DNA from: Cladorhizidae sp. MBARI D1340-BT2
Taxonomy: Eukaryota; Porifera; Demospongiae; Poecilosclerida; Cladorhizidae
DNA: 64,000 nt
Assembly (NCBI GenBank): GCA_028752905.1
Contig: JAQNBH010000056.1
Coordinates: forward strand, 186,001 to 250,000
Direction: 5' to 3'
The notes below the pieces were generated by a model. That model had not been told where the DNA came from and made no database searches. It was given only the letters and a program-made list of their open reading frames with translations. The stretch's first letter is position 1; every line of letters starts with the position of its first letter. The position numbers and the translations under genes are program-made. Positions 54,683 to 64,000 of the stretch are shown here, piece after piece.

Positions 54683-55851
54683 TCAGTACTTACTGTGCGC
54701 ATAGGCAATAGTTCATCCTACTTACTATGCATAGGCAATAGTTCATCACTACTTACTGTGCATAGGGAATAGTTAATAGCTACTTACTATGCATAGGGAA
54801 TAGTTCATCGCCACTTACTGTGCATAGGGAATAGTCATCACTACTTACTTTGCATAGGCAATAGTTCATCACTACTTACTGTGCATAGGGAATAGTTCAT
54901 CACTACTTACTGTGCATAGGGAATAGTTCATCGCTACTTACTGTGCATAGGGAATACTTTATCACTACTTACTGTGCATAGGGAATAGTTCATCTCTACT
55001 TACTGTGCATAGTGAATATTTCTTGATTGCTACTTACTGTGCATAGGGAATAGTTCATCACTACTTACTTTGCATAGGCAATAGTTCATCACTACTTATT
55101 GTACATAGGGAATAGTTCATCACTACTTACTGTGCATAGGGAATAGTTCATCGCTACTTACTGTGCATAGGGAATAGTTCATCACTACTTACTGTGCATA
55201 GGGAATACTTCATCACTACTTACTGTACATAGGGAATAGTTCATCGCTTCTTACTGTACATAGGGAATAGTTAATCGCTACTGACTGTGCATAGGGAATA
55301 GTTCATCACTACTTACTGTGCATAGGGAATAGTTCATCGCTTCTTACTGTACATAGGGAATAGTTAATCGCTACTGACTGTGCATAGGGAATAGTTCATC
55401 ACTACTTACTGTGAATAGGGAATAGTTCATCGCTACTTACTGTGCATAGGGAATAGTTATTCATCTCTAATTACTGTGCATAGGGAATAGTTCATTACTA
55501 CTTACTGTGCATAGGGAATAGTTCTTCATCGCTACTTACTGTGCATAGAGAATAGTTAATAACTACTAACTGGGCATAGGGAATAGTTCATCTACTTACT
55601 GTGCATAGGGAATACTTCATAACTACTTACTGTGCATAGGGAATAGTTCATCGCTACTTACTGTGCATAGTGAATATTTCTTGATTGTTACTTACTGTGC
55701 ATAGGGAATAGTTCATCAGTACTTACTGTGCATAGGGAATAGTTCATCGCCACTTACTGTGCATAGGGAATAGTTCATCACTACTTACTTTGCATAGGCA
55801 ATAGTTCATCACTACTTACTGTGCATAGGGAATAGTTCATCGCTACTTACT

Positions 55852-56430
55852 GTGCATAGGGAATAGTTATTCATCTGTACTTACTGTGCATAGGGAATAG
55901 TTCATTACTACTTACTGTGCATAGGGAATAGTTCTTCATCGCTACTTACTGTGCATAGAGAATACTTAATAACTACTTACTGGGCATAGGGAATAGTTCA
56001 TCACTACTTACATGCATAGGGAATAGTTCTTCACTAATTACTGTGCAACGGGAATAGTTCATCACTACTTACTGTGCATAGGGAATAGTTCATCTCCACT
56101 TACTGTGCATAGGGAATAGTTCATCGCTACTTACTGTACATAGGGAATAGTTCATCGCAACTTACTGTGCACAGGGAATAGTTCATCGCTACTTACTGTG
56201 CATAGGGAATACTTCATAACTACTTACTGTGCATAGGGAATAGTTCATCGCTACTTACTGTGCATAGTGAATATTTCTTGATTGCTACTTACTGTGCATA
56301 GGGAATAGTTCATCAGTACTTACTGTGCATAGGGAATAGTTCATCCTACTCACTATGCATAGGCAATAGTTCATCACTACTTACTGTGCATAGGGAATAG
56401 TTTATAGCTACTTAATGTGCATAGGGAATA
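55852..56430 (+). repeat. Block V HOR, copy b
   Basis: Matches copy a at offset 1,722 with point changes (GAATACTTAATAAC, GTGCACAGGG). From TACTTACATG (56,005) to about 56,430 it matches 57,061-57,486 at offset 1,056. It is the middle member of three. Confidence 0.84.
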
Positions 56431-57060
56431 GTTCATCACTACTTACTTTGCTTAGGCAATAGTTCATCACTACTTACTGTGCATAGGGAATAGTTCATCG
56501 CTACTTACTGTGCATAGGGAATAGTTCATCACTACTTGCTGTGCATAGGGCATAGTTCATCACTACTTACTGTGCATAGGGAATAGTTCGTCACTACTTA
56601 CTGTGCATAGGGAATAGTTCATCGTTACTTACTGTGCATAGGGAATAGTTCATCACTACTTGCTGTGCATAGGGCATAGTTCATCACTACTTACTGTGCA
56701 TAGGGAATAGTTCGTCACTACTTACTGTGCATAGGGAATAGTTTATAGCTACTTACTATGCATAGGGAATAGTTCATCGCCACTTACTGTGCATAGGGAA
56801 TAGTTCATCACTACTTACTTTGCATAGGCAATAGTTCATCACTAGTTACTATGCATAGGGAATAGTTCATCATTACTTACTGTGCGTAGGGAATAGTTCA
56901 TCACTACTTACTTTGCATAGGGAATAGTTCATCCCTACTTACTGTGCATAGGGAATAGTTCATCAGTACTTACTGTGCGCATAGGCAATAGTTCATCCTA
57001 CTTACTATGCATAGGCAATAGTTCATAACTCCTTACTGTGCATAGGGAATAGTTTATAGC

Positions 57061-57486
57061 TACTTACATGCATAGGGAATAGTTCTTCACTACTTACTGT
57101 GCAACGGGAATAGTTCATCACTACTTACTGTGCATAGGGAATAGTTCATCTCCACTTACTGTGCATAGGGAATAGTTCATCGCTACTTACTGTACATAGG
57201 GAATAGTTCATCGCAACTTACTGTGCATAGGGAATAGTTCATCGCTACTTACTGTGCATAGGGAATACTTCATAACTACTTACTGTGCATAGGGAATAGT
57301 TCATCGCTACTTACTGTGCATAGTGAATATTTCTTGTTTGTTACTTACTGTGCATAGGGAATAGTTCATCAGTACTTACTGTGCATAGGGAATAGTTCAT
57401 CCTACTTACTATGCATAGGCAATAGTTCATCACTACTTACTGTGCATAGGGAATAGTTTATAGCTACTTAATGTGCATAGGGAATA
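57061..57486 (+). repeat. Block V HOR, copy c (partial)
   Basis: Starts abruptly at TACTTACATGC and follows copy b at offset 1,056, with CTTGTTTG in place of CTTGATTG near 57,335. A related fragment with GTAAATATTTCTTGATTG follows at about 57,680. The upstream part with GTTAATAAC is absent, so only the right part of the unit was copied. Confidence 0.8.
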
Positions 57487-58839
57487 GTTCATCGCCACTT
57501 ACTGTGCATATGGAATAGTTCATCACAGAATAGTTAATAACTACTTACTGTACATAGGGAATAGTTCATCGCAACTTACTGTGCATAGGGAATAGTTCAT
57601 CGCTACTTACTGTGCATAGGAAATACTTCATAACTACTTACTGTGCATAGGGAATAGTTCATCGCTACTTACTGTGCATAGTAAATATTTCTTGATTGCT
57701 ACTTACTGTGCATAGGGAATAGTTCATCAGTACTTACTGTGCATAGGGAATAGTTCATCCTACTTACTATGCATAGGCAATAGTTCATCACTACTTACTG
57801 TGCATAGGGAATAGTTTATAGCTACTTAATGTGCAAAGGGAATAGTTTATAGCTACTTACTGTGCATAGGGAATAGTTCATCACTACTAATTTTGCATAG
57901 GCAATAGTTCATCACTACTTACTGTGCATAGGGAATAGTTCATCGTTACTTACTATGCATAGGGAATAGTTCATCACTACTTGCTGTGCATAGGGCATAG
58001 TTCATCACTACTTACTGTGCATAGGGAATAGTTCATCACTACTTACTGTGCATAGGGAATATTTCATCGCTACTTACTGAGCGTAGGGAATAGTTTATAG
58101 CTACTTAATGTGCATATGGAATAGTTCATCGCCACTTACTGTGCATAGGGAATAGTTCATCACTACTTACTTTGCATAGGCAATAGTTCATCACTACTTA
58201 ATGTGCATAGGGAATAGTTCATCGTTACTTACTGTGCATAGGGAATAGTTCATCACTACTTGCTGTGCATAGGGCATAGTTCATCACTACTTACTGTGAA
58301 TAGGGAATAGTTCATCGCTACTTACTGTTCATAGTGAATAGTTCATCGCTACTTACTGTGCATAGGGAATAGTTCAACACTACTTACTGTGCATAGGGAA
58401 TAGTTCATCACTACTTACTGTGCATAGGGAATAGTTCATAGCTACTTACTGTGCATAGGGAATAGTTCATCGCTATTTACTGTGCATAGGGAATAGTTCA
58501 TCCCTACTTACTGTGCATAGGGAATAGTTCATAACTACTTACTGTGCATTGGGAATAGTTCATCACTACTTACTGTGCATAGGGAACAGTTAATCGCTAC
58601 TTACTGTGCATAGGGAATAGTTCATCTCTACTTACTGTGCATAGGGAATAGTTCATCACTACTTACTGTGCATAGGGAATAGTTCATCGCTACTTACTGT
58701 GCATAGGGTATAGTTCATCGCTACTTACTATGCATAGGGAATAGTTCATCACTACTTACTTTGCATAGGCAATAGTTCATCACTACTTATTGTGCATAGG
58801 GAATAGTTCATCGCTACTTACTGTGCATAGGGAATAGTT

Positions 58840-59300
58840 CATCGCTACTTACTGTGCATAGGGAATAGTTCATCACTACTTACTGTGCATGGGGAATACT
58901 TCATCACTACTTACTGTGCATAGGGAATAGTTCATCGCTTCTTACTGTACATAGGGAATAGTTAATCGCTACTAACTGTGCATAGGGAATAGTTCATAAC
59001 TACTTACAGTGCATAGGGAATAGTTCATCGCTACTTACTGTGCATAGGGAATAGTTCATCACTACATACTGTGCATAGGGAATAATTCTTCATCGCTACT
59101 AACTGTGCACAGGGAATAGTTCATTACTATTTACTATGCATAGGGAATAGTTCTTCATCGCTACATACTGTGCATAGAGAAAAGTTAATAACTACTTACT
59201 GTGCATAGGGAATAGTTCATCACTACTTACAGTGCATAGGGAATAGTTCTTCACTACTTACTGTGCAACGGGAATAGTTCATCACTACTTACTGTGCATA
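58840..59300 (+). repeat. Segment matching 62,574-63,034
   Basis: CTTACTGTACATAGG in the CGCTTCTTAC monomer (58,941 and 62,675) and AGGGAATAGTTCATTAC (59,111 and 62,845) share offset 3,734. A relative of the same series also lies between them at 60,650 onward, so block V holds at least three versions. Confidence 0.8.
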
Positions 59301-59604
59301 GGGAATAGTTCATCACTACTTACTTTGCATAGGCAATAGTTCATCACTACTTACTGTGCATAGGGAATAGTTCATCGTTACTTACTGTGCATAGGGAATA
59401 GTTCATCACTACTTACTGTGCATAGGGAATAGTTCATCACTACTTACTGTGCATAGGGAATAGTTCATCACTACTTACTTTGCATAGGCAATAGTTCATC
59501 ACTACTTACTGTGCATAGGGAATAGTTCATCGTTACTTACTGTGCATAGGGAATAGTTCATCACTACTTGCTGTGCATAGGCCATAGTTCATCACTACTT
59601 ACTG

Positions 59605-60280
59605 TGCATAGGGAATGGTTCATCACTACTTACTTTGCATAGGGAATAGTTCATCACTACTTACTGTGCATAGGGAAGAGATCTTCACTAGTAACTTTGC
59701 ATAGGGAATAGTTCACCACTACTTAATTTGCATAGGCAATAGTTCATCAGTACTTACTGTGCATAGGGAATAGTTCATCACTACATATTGTGCATAGGGA
59801 ATAGTTCATCACAACTTAACTGTGCATAGGGAATATTTCATCGCTACTTACTGAGCATAGGGAATAGTTCATCACTACTTACTGTGCATAGGGAATATTT
59901 CATCGCTACTTACTGAGCATAGGGAATAGTTCATCACTACTTACTGTGGATAGGAAATAGTTCATCACTACCTACTGTGCATAGGGAATAGTATCGCTAC
60001 TTACTGTGAATAGGGAATAGTTCATCGCTACTTACTGTTCATAGTGAATAGTTCATCGCTACTTACTGTGCATAGGGAATAGTTCATCACTACTTACTTT
60101 CCATAGGGAATAGTTCATCACTACTTACTGTGCATAGGGAATAGTTCATAGCTACTTACTGTGCATAGGGAATAGTTCATCGCTATTTACTGTGCATAGG
60201 GAATAGTTCATCCCTACTTACTGTGCATAGGGAATAGTTCATCACTACTTACTGTGCATAGGGAACAGTTAATCTCTACT
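59605..60280 (+). repeat. Block V segment matching 4,280-4,955
   Basis: TGGTTCATC (59,616 and 4,291), AAGAGATCTTC (59,676 and 4,351) and TTAACTGTGC (59,816 and 4,491) share offset 55,325. This copy lacks the 41-bp deletion found in the related segment at 61,943. A one-base loss at about 4,735 (CTACTACTG) is private to the block I copy. Confidence 0.83.
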
Positions 60281-60404
60281 TACTGTGCATAGGGAATAGT
60301 TCATCTCTACTTACTGTGCATAGGGAATAGTTCATCACTACTTACTGTGCATAGGGAATAGTTCATCGCTACTTACTGTGCATAGGGAATAGTTCATCGC
60401 TACT

Positions 60405-61200
60405 TACTATGCATAGGGAATAGTTCCTCACTACTTACTTTGCATAGGCAATAGTTCATCACTACTTATTGTGCATAGGGAATAGTTCATCACTACTTAC
60501 TGTGCATAGGGAATAGTTCATTGCTACTTACTGTGCATAGGGAATAGTTCATCACTACTTACTGTGCATAGGGAATACTTCATCACTACTTACTGTGCAT
60601 AGGGAATAGTTCATTGCTACTTACTGTGCATAGGGAATAGTTCATCACTACATACTGTGCATAGGGAATAATTCTTCATCGCTACTTACTGTGCACAGGG
60701 AATAGTTCATTACTATTTACTATGCATAGGGAATAGTTCTTCATCGCTACTTACTGTGCATAGAGAATAGTTAATAACTACTTACTGTGCATAGGGAATA
60801 GTTCATCACTCCTTACAGTGCATAGGGAATAGTTCTTCACTACTTACTGTGCAATGGGAATAGTTCATCACTACTTACTGTACATAGGGAATAGTTCATC
60901 GCCACTTACTGTACATTGGGACTAGTTTATCGCTACTTACTGTACATAGGGAATAGTTCATCGCTACTTACTGTGCATAGGGAATAGTTCATCGCTACTT
61001 ACTGTGCATAGGGAATAGTTCATCACTACTTACTATGCATAGGGAATAGTTCATCCCTACTTATTGTGCATAGGGAAAAGTTCATCAGTACTTACTGTGC
61101 ATAGGGAATAGTTCATCCTACTTACTATGCATAGGCAATAGTTCATCATTACTTACTGTGCATAGTGAATAGTACATCAGATTATACTAAGCATAGTGAA
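60405..61200 (+). repeat. Block V segment matching 1,795-2,590
   Basis: TAGTTCCTCAC (60,421 and 1,811), the CATACTGTGC and AATAATTCTTC monomers (60,651 and 2,041) and TATACTAAGC (61,183 and 2,573) all lie at offset 58,610. The length is conserved and only occasional single-base changes are seen over about 800 bp. Confidence 0.85.
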
Positions 61201-62420
61201 TAGTTCATCGCTACTTACTGTGCATAGGGAATAGTTCATCACTACTTACTGTGCATAAGGAATAGTTAATCGCTACTTACTGTGCATAGGGAATAGTTCG
61301 GGAATAGTTCATTACTACTTACTATGCATAGGGAATAGTTCATCACTACTTACAGTGCATAGGGAATAGTTCTTCACTACTTACTGTGCAATGGGAATAG
61401 TTCATCACTACTTACTGTGCATAGGGAATAGTTTATAGCTACTTACTATGCATAGGGAATAGTTCATCGCCACTTACTGTGCATAGGTAATAGTTCATCA
61501 CTACTTACTTTGCATAGGAAATAGTTCATCACTACTTACTGTGCAAAGGGAATAGTTCATCGTTACTTACTGTGCGTAGGGAATAGTTCATCACTACTTA
61601 CTGTGCATAGTGAATATTTCTTGGTCGCTACTTACTGTGCATAGGGAATAGTTCATCACTACTTACTTTGCATAGGGAATAGTTCATCCCTACTTACTGT
61701 GCATAGGGAATAGTTCATCAGTACTTACTGTGCGCATAGGCAATAGTTCATCCTACTTACTATGCATAGCCAATATTTAATCACTACTTACTGTGCATAG
61801 GGATTGGTTCATCACTACTTACTTTGCATAGGGAATAGTTCATCACTACTTACTGTGCATAGGGAAGAGATCTTCACTAGTAACTTTGCATAGGGAATAA
61901 TTCACCACTACTTAATTTGCATAGGCAATAGTTCATCAGTACTAGGGAATAGTTCATCACAACTTAACTGTGCATAGGGAATATTTCATCGCTACTTACT
62001 AAGCATAGGGAATAGTTCATCACTACTTACTGTGCATAGGGAATATTTCATCGCTACTTACTGAGCATAGGGAATAGTTCATCACTACTTACTGTGGATA
62101 GGAAATAGTTCATCACTACCTACTGTGCATAGGGAATAGTATCGCTACTTACTGTGAATAGGGAATAGTTCATCGCTACTTACTGTTCATAGTGAATAGT
62201 TCATCGCTACTTACTGTGCATAGGGAATAGTTCATCACTACTTACTGTGCATAGGGAATAGTTCATCACTACTTACTGTGCATAGGGAATAGTTCATAGC
62301 TACTTACTGTGCATAGGGAATAGTTCATCGCTATTTACTGTGCATAGGGAATAGTTCATCCCTACTTACTGTGCATAGGGAATAGTTCATCACTACTTAC
62401 TGTGCATAGGGAACAGTTAA
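61142..62420 (+). repeat. Block V segment matching 3,690-4,945
   Basis: The offset is 57,452 at TATACTAAGC (3,731 and 61,183) and 57,514 from GCGCATAGGC (4,218 and 61,732) and AAGAGATC (4,351 and 61,865). The 62-bp step is two extra monomers near 61,545-61,607. At 61,943 a 41-bp deletion joins CAGTACT to AGGGAATAG and shifts the offset to 57,473. It continues to the GGGAACAGTTAATCGC monomer. Confidence 0.83.
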
Positions 62421-62573
62421 TCGCTACTTACTGTGCATAGGGAATAGTTCATCTCTACTTACTGTGCATAGGGAATAGTTCATCACTACTTACTGTGCAT
62501 AGGGAATAGTTCATTACTACTTATTGTGCATAGGGAATAGTTCATCACTACTTACTGTGCATAGGGAATAGTT

Positions 62574-63034
62574 CATCGCTACTTACTGTGCATAGGGAAT
62601 AGTTCATCACTACTTACTGTGCATAGGGAATACTTCATCACTACTTACTGTGCATAGGGAATAGTTCATCGCTTCTTACTGTACATAGGGAATAGTTAAT
62701 CGCTACTAACTGTGCATAGGTAATAGTTCATCACTACTTACTGTGCATAGGGAATAGTTCATCGCTACTTACTGTGCATAGGGAATAGTTCATCACTACA
62801 TACTGTGTATAGATAATAATTCTTCATCGCTACTTACTGTGCATAGGGAATAGTTCATTACTATTTACTATGCATAGGGAATAGTTCTTCATCGCTACTT
62901 ACTGTGCATAGAGAATAGTTAATAACTACTTACTGTGCATAGGGAATAGTTAATCACTACTTACAGTGCATAGGGAATAGTTCTTCACTACTTACTGTGC
63001 AACGAGAATAGTTCATCACTACTTACTGTGCATA
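62574..63034 (+). repeat. Copy of 58,840-59,300
   Basis: Follows its partner at offset 3,734 with single-base changes (GTGTATAGATAATAATTC near 62,810, GCAACGAGAATAG near 63,000). Beyond 63,034 the array continues with block I-type monomers to the end of the window and stops in mid-monomer. Confidence 0.78.
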
Positions 63035-64000
63035 GGGAATAGTTCATCGCCACTTACTGTGCATTGGGAATAGTTTATCACTACTTACTGTACATAGGGA
63101 ATAGTTCATCGCTACTTACTGTGCATAGGAAATAGTTCATCGCTACATACTGTGCATAGGGAATAGTTCATCACTACTTACTGTGCATAGGGAATAGTTC
63201 ATCCCTACTTACTGTGCATAGGGAATAGTTCATCAGTACTTACTGTGCATAGGGAATAGTTCATCCTACTTACTATGCATAGGCAATAGTTCATCACTAC
63301 TTACTGTGCATAGGGAATAGTTTATAGCTACTTACTGTGCATAGGGAATAGTTCATCGCCACTTACTGTGCATAGGGAATAGTTCATCACTACTTACTGT
63401 GCATAGAGAATAGTTCATCACTACTTACTCTGCATAGGGAATAGTTTATCGTTACTTACTGTGCATAGGCAATAGTTCATCACTACTTACTCTGCATAGG
63501 GAATAGTTCATCGTTACTTACTGTGCATAGGGAATAGTTCATCACTACTTACTGTGCATAGGGAATAGTTCATCACTACTTACTGTGCATAGGGAAGAGT
63601 TCATCGCTACTTACTATGCATAGGGAATAGTTCATCGCTACTTACTGTGCATAGGGAATAGTTCATCACTACTTACTGTGCATAGTGAATAGTACATCAG
63701 ATTACTGACCATAGGGAATAGTTCATCGCTACTTACTGTGCATAGGGAATAGTTCATCACTACTTACTTTGCATAGGGAATAGTTCATCCCTACTTACTG
63801 TGCATAGGGAATAGTTCATCAGTACTTACTGTGCATAGGGAATAGTTCATCCTACTTACTATGCATAGGCAATAGTTCATCACTACTTACTGTGCATAGG
63901 GAATAGTTTATAGCTACTTACTGTGCATAGGGAATAGTTCATCGCTACTTACTGTGCATAGGGAATAGTTCATCGCTACTTACTATGCATAGGGAATAGT

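Larger units (their letters stand above)
1..64000 (+). repeat. 31-bp tandem satellite array filling the window
   Basis: Direct reading shows a 31-bp unit repeated head to tail throughout, about 2,060 copies estimated from length. Numbering the unit from TACTTACTG as 1, it runs through TGTGCATAGGG (8-18) and GAATAGTTC (18-26) to ATCRC (27-31). A perfect copy with A at position 30 is 63546-63576; one with G is 63915-63945. Substitutions cluster at 8-11 (CTGTG becomes CTATG, CTTTG, CTGTA, CAGTG, CTGAG or CTCTG) and at 16-18 (GGG becomes GGC, GAG, GTG or GGA). No stretch longer than about one monomer lacks the repeat, so there is no gene-sized gap to annotate. Two TAG words on the plus strand and TGA, TAA and TAG on the minus strand rotate through all frames, limiting consensus open frames to about 22 codons. 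I infer eukaryotic satellite DNA; I do not recognise the family. Confidence 0.98.
52440..64000 (+). repeat. Block V: block I-type HORs return
   Basis: GTTAATAAC, ACAGTGC and TGCAACGGG reappear, together with GTGCGCATAGGC (a 2-bp GC insertion, also at 4,218), GTGAATATTTCTTGATTG and GGGAAGAGATCTTCACTAG. Several stretches match 1.8-5.0 kb at the other end of the window, so blocks I and V belong to one HOR family separated by about 33 kb of other types. Confidence 0.78.

Noticed and set aside
58960..58990. Branch-site word TACTAAC in CTACTAACTGTGC monomers
   Set aside because: It is a one-base change of the normal TACTTAC, scattered and not followed by a convincing polypyrimidine tract and acceptor.
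1..64000. CRISPR array
   Set aside because: There are no unique spacers; the whole 31-bp period is repeated and variants recur in linked order.
1..64000. Protein-coding repeat or short peptide genes
   Set aside because: The 31-bp unit is not a multiple of three and its stop words rotate through all frames. On the minus strand an ATG-started frame of 19 codons recurs in G-type monomer pairs, but this is only the geometry of the repeat.
1..64000. Plasmid or phage iteron cluster or replication origin
   Set aside because: About 2,060 copies with nested HORs and no replication gene anywhere is far outside iteron organisation.
1..64000. Telomeric repeat (TAGGG words)
   Set aside because: TAGGG is part of the 31-bp unit and is never repeated in a 5-8 bp period.
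1..64000. Heat-shock-element-like GAATAGTTC
   Set aside because: GAA and TTC are three bases apart rather than two and there is no tandem nGAAn pattern; ubiquity in a satellite makes it uninformative.
1..64000. tRNA, rRNA or structured ncRNA genes
   Set aside because: Nothing departs from the satellite unit for long enough to hold one.

Overview
The whole 64 kb window is one uninterrupted head-to-tail satellite array. The basic monomer is 31 bp (about 2,060 copies by length), about 40% GC, with the recurring core TGTGCATAGGGAATAG; a perfect consensus copy lies at 63546-63576 and its CpG-bearing sister at 63915-63945. The array enters the window in mid-monomer at base 1 and leaves in mid-monomer at base 64000, so neither edge is present. 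Every line I read carries the repeat in the same orientation. I found no gene, RNA gene, mobile element, CRISPR array or unique stretch of even one monomer length. A 31-bp unit moves the reading frame by one base per copy, and in the consensus every frame of both strands closes within about 22 codons. This looks like eukaryotic heterochromatic satellite DNA (centromeric, pericentromeric, subtelomeric, or sex- or B-chromosome). I do not recognise the family and cannot name the organism.

The structure of interest lies above the monomer. Variant monomers (27-, 29-, 30-, 33-, 34- and 43-mers and point variants) recur in a fixed order, forming higher-order repeats (HORs) of about 0.4 to 3.8 kb. 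By shared variants I divide the window, by eye, into five blocks: I (1 to about 18,970), II (about 18,970-40,000), III (about 40,000-47,620, a mosaic of I and II types), IV (about 47,620-52,440, its own short HOR), and V (about 52,440-64,000, returning to block I types).

Duplications I could place by exact offset include: 1,341 bp tandem (645 onward); 1,321 bp tandem (5,915 onward); 408 bp tandem (15,691 onward); 802 and 2,482 bp tandem (20,290-24,390); 2.15 kb copied 7,362 bp apart (9,440 and 16,802); 19.2-24.9 kb recopied at 26.8-30.0 kb; 41.0-42.7 kb copied at 44.8-46.5 kb; 1,722 and 1,056 bp spacings in block V; and segments of block I copied 55-59 kb away in block V. When two copies differ in length the difference is almost always a whole number of monomers (31, 62, 93 or 155 bp). 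This points to register-preserving unequal recombination, with one clear 41-bp exception at 61,943.

I found no undescribed gene system. What deserves attention is the nested duplication history, the recombination register, the block boundaries, and a few sequence properties of the monomer.
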